From Brachybacterium timonense (lineage in GTDB: Bacteria > Actinomycetota > Actinomycetes > Actinomycetales > Dermabacteraceae), in NCBI RefSeq assembly GCF_900258505.1, contig NZ_LT984895.1:480306-544305 (forward strand): DNA of 64,000 bases, read 5' to 3'. Under the pieces are notes generated by a model. It saw only the letters and a program-made list of their open reading frames with translations. It did no database searches and was not told the DNA's origin. A program made the translations under genes and the position numbers. Positions 59,416 through 64,000 of this stretch are shown here, piece by piece. The number at the start of each line of letters is the position of its first letter. The stretch's first letter is position 1.

Positions 59416-60144
59416 ATGGCGCAGATCGATGAGAGTGAGGGCAGAGTGACTGGTGGCGTGGACGCCTCTCAGAAGGCGACGGAGGAACTCGGTGGAAGGC
59501 AGACGCAGGGCACCGAGACACCTCTGAAGAAGCCACGCGCAGCGGATCCGCGACCCGCCCGTACTCGCGCGGCGATCTTCCGTGCAGCCACGGAGCTGAG
59601 CGTGGAGGGTGGCGACCTGACGGTCAACGACATCGTCAAGCGTGCCGGCGTCAGCCGCGCCTCGTTCTACGCGCATTTCTCCAACCTGGAGGATGTCGCC
59701 TTCGGCCTCATCCGTCGAGAGCTCGATGAGCTACATCGGCGCGCCAAGGAGTCCGTCGGCGGGGAGATCCCGGTCGATATCCGGGTGCGTGATGCCATTC
59801 GCGCCACGACGGCGTTCCTGGCAGAGAACCGTGCTCTGCTGCGCGGCGTGCTCAGCTGGAGGATCTCCCATCAGTCCTACGCCTATGTGGTCGACGTCCT
59901 CGCGGAGTACTGGGAGATCGCCCTATCGCGGCTGAGTGATCGCATCCCGGAGGGCATGCCCGCACAGACCTCGCATTTCCTCTCCGGCGGTGTCACGCAG
60001 CTGTATGTTGACTGGCTGCTCGACGACTCGGTGGGACCAGACGCTGACCTGTCCGTCGAGGCTGAGCGTCTGGCCTCCGACATCATCGCGGTGCTGCCCC
60101 AGTGGATCGTCGGCGACGAAGGGTGGCGCGCGAGCAGCGTCTGA
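59416..60144 (+). CDS. TetR-family transcriptional regulator
   Basis: 242 residues. A disordered, charged N-terminus (1-45) precedes the TetR helix-turn-helix (about 47-95: RTRAAIFRAATELSVEGGDLTVNDIVKRAGVSRASFYAHFSNLEDV). The helical ligand-binding domain follows, with WRISHQSYAYVVDVLAEYW and YVDWLLDD. ATG 59416 is consistent with a leaderless transcript (TAGGAT ends six bases upstream). It is divergent from the unknown gene at 58512; autoregulation is likely. Ligand unknown. Confidence 0.88.
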   Translation: MAQIDESEGRVTGGVDASQKATEELGGRQTQGTETPLKKPRAADPRPARTRAAIFRAATELSVEGGDLTVNDIVKRAGVSRASFYAHFSNLEDVAFGLIRRELDELHRRAKESVGGEIPVDIRVRDAIRATTAFLAENRALLRGVLSWRISHQSYAYVVDVLAEYWEIALSRLSDRIPEGMPAQTSHFLSGGVTQLYVDWLLDDSVGPDADLSVEAERLASDIIAVLPQWIVGDEGWRASSV

Positions 60145-60202
60145 TGTGCCCGCGGGGCGGCGGGAGAACACCACTGGCAGGTGACGTAGCCATCACTCCG
60201 GG

Positions 60203-61600
60203 TCACTGCCCGCGCAGCAGCCTCGCAAGCACGCGTGCGCCGAAACGCACGGCATCGACAGGCACGCGCTCGTCGACGCCGTGGAACAGCGGCGCGAAGT
60301 CCAGGTCCGCCGGCAGCTGCAACGGCGCGAAACCGTAGCCCGCGATGTCGAGCTGGGTGAGCGACTTGTTGTCGGTGCCTGCGCTCAGGCAGTACGGCAG
60401 CAGGTGTGCTCCGGGGTCCTCGGCGCGGATCGCAGCGGCCATCGCGTCGATGAGCGGGCCCTCCCGCGGGGCATCGACCGACGGGTAGACCTGATCCATG
60501 ATCACCTCGACATGCTCGCCCGTGAGCTCGTCGAGCAGAGCCAGCAGTGACTCCTCGTGCCCGGGCAGGAAACGGCAGTCGATCGTCGCCTCAGCGATCT
60601 GTGGGATCACGTTCCCCTTGTAGCCAGCGTTCAGCATGGTGACGTTTGCGGTGTCCTGGAGGGTGCCGCTGACGAACTGACGCGCACCGCGCAGCATCGG
60701 TAAGAACCCCTGCAGATCCTCCGGATCCCAGCCGGTGCCGGTGATCTCGGTGACGCCGTCGTAGAGTGCGCGCACGCTTGCCACGGCCTCCAGAGGGAAC
60801 TCGTGCTCATCGATCGCGACGATCGCGCGGGCAAGACGCACGATCGCGCTGTCCTCGGTGGGCACGGAGCCATGCCCAGCCCGGCCATGCGCACGCAGTC
60901 GCCCCCAGGCGAGCCCTTTCTCCGCGGTCTGCAGCAGGTAGGCCCGCACGTCCGCGCCGGTCTCGCGCTCGGGCAGGGTGATCGAATACCCGCCCACCTC
61001 GCTGATCGCCTCGGTGCAGCCGGCGAACAGATCCGGGTGCTCGGCCACCAGGTAGCGGGCGCCGTACACGCCGCCGGCTTCTTCGTCGGCGAAGAAGGCC
61101 AGCACCAGGTCCCGACGGGGGCGATGGCCGGTGCGCTGCAGGTGCCGCGCCACGGCAAGGATCATCCCCACCATGTCCTTCATGTCCACGGCGCCGCGCC
61201 CCCAGATCATGCCGTCGTGGATCTCGCCGCCGAAGGGGTCGTGGCTCCAGTCGTCGGCATCGGCGGGCACGACATCCAGGTGACCGTGGACAACCAGCCC
61301 GCCGGCGTTCGGATCCGTGCCGGGGATACGAGTGACCACGGAGTCGCGGCCCGGCGCTGAGCTGAATCGCTGCGTGGGGAGGCCGACGTCGGTGAGGAGC
61401 TGTTCAACCAGATCCGCGGCGGCCGCCTCGCCGGGCCCCCATGTCTGCGGGTCGCCGGTGCCGTAGTTCGAGGTGTCGATGCGGATCAGAGCGCGGGTGA
61501 TATCCACGGCCTCGTCCTGCAGGCACGCGAGCTCGTCGGCGTCGATCATGAGGCTCGCGCTCGAGGAGGCGTTGTCCTCTCCAGCGTGCGGATGCGTCAC
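60203..61600 (-). CDS. M20 family metallopeptidase
   Basis: 465 residues from GTG 61600 with AGGAGACA upstream. Two-zinc hydrolase: HGHLDVVPAD, GRGAVDMKDMVG (bridging Asp), FADEEAGG (catalytic Glu and metal ligands) and the dimerisation domain with AHGRAGHGSVP. The last zinc ligand is in the C-terminal LFHGVDERVP. This matches the ArgE/DapE/CPG2-type dipeptidase-like branch. Cytoplasmic. Its substrate (dipeptide, acyl-amino acid or similar) is not clear from sequence. Confidence 0.9.
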   Translation of the reverse strand: MTHPHAGEDNASSSASLMIDADELACLQDEAVDITRALIRIDTSNYGTGDPQTWGPGEAAAADLVEQLLTDVGLPTQRFSSAPGRDSVVTRIPGTDPNAGGLVVHGHLDVVPADADDWSHDPFGGEIHDGMIWGRGAVDMKDMVGMILAVARHLQRTGHRPRRDLVLAFFADEEAGGVYGARYLVAEHPDLFAGCTEAISEVGGYSITLPERETGADVRAYLLQTAEKGLAWGRLRAHGRAGHGSVPTEDSAIVRLARAIVAIDEHEFPLEAVASVRALYDGVTEITGTGWDPEDLQGFLPMLRGARQFVSGTLQDTANVTMLNAGYKGNVIPQIAEATIDCRFLPGHEESLLALLDELTGEHVEVIMDQVYPSVDAPREGPLIDAMAAAIRAEDPGAHLLPYCLSAGTDNKSLTQLDIAGYGFAPLQLPADLDFAPLFHGVDERVPVDAVRFGARVLARLLRGQ

Positions 61601-61673
61601 TGTGTCTCCTGGCGGGTGCGATGGTCGGGTCCATCCCAGCGTAGAGGCATGGAGTGCAGGCAGGTCTGTGCCG

Positions 61674-62843
61674 TCAGCGTCCGGGCCCGGGGGTGCGGCG
61701 GGCCCGCACTCCGCCGCCGAGCTCGCCGCTGGGTCCGCGCACCCCGTCGCGTCGGCGCTGCAGTGCCTCCCGCAGGTACGGCAGAGCGAACTCGACGTAT
61801 CCGCGGCCGGCCGGCCGGATCAGCTCGTCCTCGATCAGCCGATCCCGATACACCGACTGGTAGCCGTGGTAGGTGCCCAGGCGGCTGGCGACGTCGCTGA
61901 CGCGACTTGGCCCCTCGTCAGCGAGCATGGCTTCGAGGTATTCGAGCTTGCGCGGCGCGAGATCCCGTAGCGCCGGGCCGTGGATGTTCGTGGCCATCTG
62001 CTCGATGGCGCTGGCCAGGGCACGATCGGCGTCCTCCCGCATGATCGTCGGATTCTCTGCGGCGTTCGCCCAGGTCTGGGCGCCGACGTACTGGATCAGA
62101 TAGGGGTAGCCCTGGGAGATTTCGGCGGCGCGCACCGCCGCATCCGGTTCGATGGTTTTCGACGTCGACGCCACGGTGGCCTGGATCGACGCGGCAGCCG
62201 AGCCGATGTCCACCATGCCGATCTCCACTCGGCGTGCACGGCGCAGGAACGTCGTCTTCGGGGAGTCCAGCAGGGTGTGCACGCCCGCCCCCAGACCGGC
62301 GCCGACGAAGGCCACGTTCCGCTCGGACCGCACGAGATCCTGGTACGCCTGGGCGAAAGCCGCAAGCGATGCCGGATCCACGGACTGCACCTCGTCGAGC
62401 GTGAACAGCAGGCCCGTCTCTGTTCCGAGCAGGTCCGTGAGCCTCTCGAGTGTTGCGGCAGGGGAGAGCGGCTCGGTGTAGCGGTCGACGTGCTCGCCCC
62501 GCACGGAGCCGACGGTCGCGAGCGAGCCGCCGGTGAGTCGATAGCCGCGCGCATCCGGGTCCAGTTCCCGCAGGATCTCGACGGCCCGCACACGTGCTTC
62601 CTCCAGTAGGGACGCCGCGGAGGTGTGCAGGGAGATGACGTGCCAGTCGTGGTCGCGGGCGATGGACTCCATCTCTGTGAGCAGCACCGTTTTGCCGGTG
62701 CCGCGGGCGCCGATCACGAGGCTTGCCCTGGCCTCTGCACCGGGCGCGTAGTCCAAGGCCTGCTCGAAGCCATCGAGGGCATGGTCACGCCCGGCCAGGA
62801 ACAGCGGCACGGCGCCGAAGGACGCCCTGAACGGGTTGCGCAC
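61674..62843 (-). CDS. AAA-family ATPase (STAND/archaeal ATPase-like)
   Basis: 389 residues from GTG 62843. Walker A GARGTGKT (45-52), Walker B LLFTLDEVQS (about 145-153), and sensor-like VAFVGAGLG belong to the ATP-binding proteins resembling Orc1/Cdc6 and archaeal-type ATPases. The C-terminal 110 residues (ALRDLAPRKLEYLEAMLADEGPSRVSDVASRLGTYHG...YRDRLIEDELIRPAGRGYVEFALP) look like a winged-helix domain. It begins five bases after the glutaminase stop and is probably cotranscribed with it. Function unknown; possibly regulatory. Confidence 0.8.
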   Translation of the reverse strand: MRNPFRASFGAVPLFLAGRDHALDGFEQALDYAPGAEARASLVIGARGTGKTVLLTEMESIARDHDWHVISLHTSAASLLEEARVRAVEILRELDPDARGYRLTGGSLATVGSVRGEHVDRYTEPLSPAATLERLTDLLGTETGLLFTLDEVQSVDPASLAAFAQAYQDLVRSERNVAFVGAGLGAGVHTLLDSPKTTFLRRARRVEIGMVDIGSAAASIQATVASTSKTIEPDAAVRAAEISQGYPYLIQYVGAQTWANAAENPTIMREDADRALASAIEQMATNIHGPALRDLAPRKLEYLEAMLADEGPSRVSDVASRLGTYHGYQSVYRDRLIEDELIRPAGRGYVEFALPYLREALQRRRDGVRGPSGELGGGVRARRTPGPGR

Positions 62844-62848
62844 CGGAC

Positions 62849-63892
62849 TCAGCTCTCCTGCGGCGCGTCGGTGGCGGCGTCAGCCTGGTCGAGAGCCAGG
62901 TCTTTCGTCGGCCCCTGCGCCTGCACGCCGTCGCTGTCCAGCAGTCGGGCGGCACGGTCCTCGAGATCTTCCGGCGGGCGGCCCGACAGCATGTGCAGCT
63001 CGAACTCCTCGCTGAGCGTCTCGAAGGCCACCGAGCCGCGCACGGAGTTGCCGTGCCGGTCGAGCTTCGGGGCATAGGTGGCGATGCCGAAGCGGGTGGG
63101 CAGTGCAGCGATGATGCCGCCAGCCACACCGGATTTCGCCGGTAGGCCGACGTCTGTCACCCAGTCGCCGGCGTTGTCGTACATCCCGCAGGTGAGCATC
63201 ACGGACAGCACCTGCCGGGACGCGCCCTGCGAGAACACGCGTCGACCGGTCAGCGGATTCACGCCACCGTGGGCGAGCGTCGCCGCCATCACGGCGAGAT
63301 CGGAAACCGTCACCAGCACGCAGCAGCCGCGGATGTAGCCGTCGACCACCTCGCGTGCATCCTCCTGCATGCTCCCGGCAGCGCGCAGCATATGGGCGAG
63401 TGCGAGGTTGCGGTCAGCGGTCCTGAGCTCCGCGTCGTAGGTCGCCTCGTGCATCGCGAGAGGGCGGCCAGCCGCAGCATCGAGGGTGTCGAGCAGACGC
63501 TCAGTGCGCTCGGACTGCGTCGCGCCCAGCATGGCATGAGTGCGGATCGCCCCGATGTTCACCAGTGGGTTCTTCGGTCGCCGGGTGACGGCGTCGAGGC
63601 TGATCGCGTTGAACTCCTCGCCACTGGGCTCCTCATCCACGGCCTCGCGCACGTAATCGAGGCCGTGGAGATCCAGGGCGGCGCCGTAGGCGAACGCTTT
63701 GGAGATCGACTGGATCGGAAACGCGTGCGCTGTGCCGGCGGCGGTCACCTCACCGTCCAGGTCGCACACGGCGATGCCGAGCTGGTTCGGGCGCGCCCCG
63801 GACAGCCGGGCGAGTGCAGGGATCTCCCCACCCAGATCGAGATCGCGCAGATCCTCGGCGAGGGACAGAAGGTAGCGGTGCAGTGCGGTCAC
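62849..63892 (-). CDS. glsA: Glutaminase
   Basis: 347 residues from GTG 63892. It hydrolyses glutamine to glutamate and ammonia; serine-dependent beta-lactamase-like fold. The motif PIQSISKAFAYG supplies Ser62 and Lys65. NPLVNIGAI, CCVLVTVSDLAVMAATLAHGGVNP and GLPAKSGVAGGIIAALP are strongly conserved in bacterial GlsA. The C-terminal 35 residues are an acidic extension. Followed five bases later by the AAA ATPase gene, which suggests a shared transcript. Confidence 0.93.
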   Translation of the reverse strand: MTALHRYLLSLAEDLRDLDLGGEIPALARLSGARPNQLGIAVCDLDGEVTAAGTAHAFPIQSISKAFAYGAALDLHGLDYVREAVDEEPSGEEFNAISLDAVTRRPKNPLVNIGAIRTHAMLGATQSERTERLLDTLDAAAGRPLAMHEATYDAELRTADRNLALAHMLRAAGSMQEDAREVVDGYIRGCCVLVTVSDLAVMAATLAHGGVNPLTGRRVFSQGASRQVLSVMLTCGMYDNAGDWVTDVGLPAKSGVAGGIIAALPTRFGIATYAPKLDRHGNSVRGSVAFETLSEEFELHMLSGRPPEDLEDRAARLLDSDGVQAQGPTKDLALDQADAATDAPQES

Positions 63893-63910
63893 GATGCGAC
63901 CGTACAGGGC

Positions 63911-64000
63911 TCAGAGCTCGGCCTTGTCCTGAAGCTGGCGTTTGATGCGGGTGAGCATGCCGGTCATGCCGCGCAGTCGCAGCGGGCTGACCACGCCCTC
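63911..64000 (-). CDS. SufE family protein, C-terminal end (cut by window edge)
   Basis: The minus strand from 64000 to the TGA at 63913-63911 encodes 29 residues: VSPLRLRGMTGMLTRIKRQ and LQDKAEL. The RLRGM-x-x-M-L motif and basic end are the C-terminus of SufE-type cysteine desulfurase partners in Fe-S cluster assembly. The active-site cysteine and start lie outside the window. It ends 19 bases before the glutaminase start, so it is probably upstream in the same operon. Confidence 0.75.
   Translation of the reverse strand, partial: EGVVSPLRLRGMTGMLTRIKRQLQDKAEL

Overview
The window is high-GC actinobacterial DNA. Most junctions within operons are 4-base ATGA or GTGA overlaps, GTG starts are common, and several genes look leaderless. 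A candidate 6C RNA and an IS1249-type (IS256 family) insertion sequence also fit Actinomycetota. Gene content suggests Micrococcales, possibly close to Brachybacterium/Dermabacteraceae, but this is inference because no rRNA is present. The window is chromosomal: it holds housekeeping genes (upp, tadA, a tRNA-Ser, sufE end, glutaminase) mixed with transport and surface functions.

Layout. 0-3.1 kb: the tail of an IS30-like transposase, an esterase, a MalY-type C-S lyase and two gene remnants (end of a sugar ABC permease, end of an FAD/NAD(P)-binding protein). 3.1-7.9 kb: an unknown protein, a type I phosphodiesterase-like protein, a lipoprotein with a small membrane protein, and a membrane-anchored Ser/Thr kinase. 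7.9-15.9 kb: a coupled minus-strand operon (MinD/ParA-like ATPase, SNF2 helicase, SWIM protein, serine hydrolase), divergent from a PP2C-like phosphatase. 16.0-17.8 kb: a 6C RNA with promoter and terminator, then IS copy 1 with an 8-bp target duplication. 17.8-22.4 kb: an orphan winged-helix regulator, upp, tadA, an ATP-grasp-like protein and a divergent HTH regulator.

22.7-33.6 kb: a ten-gene polysaccharide operon in which every junction overlaps. It holds a priming sugar transferase, three glycosyltransferases, a polymerase-like membrane protein, a Wzz-like protein, a CapD-type dehydratase, a DegT aminotransferase, a PIG-L deacetylase and a Wzx-type flippase. Together they could make and export an amino-sugar-containing glycan. 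33.8-39.0 kb: a NitT/TauT-type ABC importer whose binding protein is separated from its other subunits by an S9 peptidase on the opposite strand. 39.0-44.2 kb: a ferric-siderophore importer with a siderophore-interacting protein, preceded by a DtxR/IdeR-like box. 44.3-47.0 kb: metNIQ-type methionine importer. 47.0-50.8 kb: an ABC exporter coupled to a DesK/DesR-like two-component system.

50.9-56.4 kb: a small membrane protein, oligopeptidase B-like peptidase and a PhoX phosphatase with a Gly-rich stalk and sortase-like tail. 56.6-58.1 kb: tRNA-Ser(CGA), its terminator, and IS copy 2. 58.5-64 kb: an unknown protein, a TetR regulator, an M20 peptidase, glutaminase with an AAA ATPase, and the end of sufE. 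No CRISPR array, phage or rRNA operon was seen.
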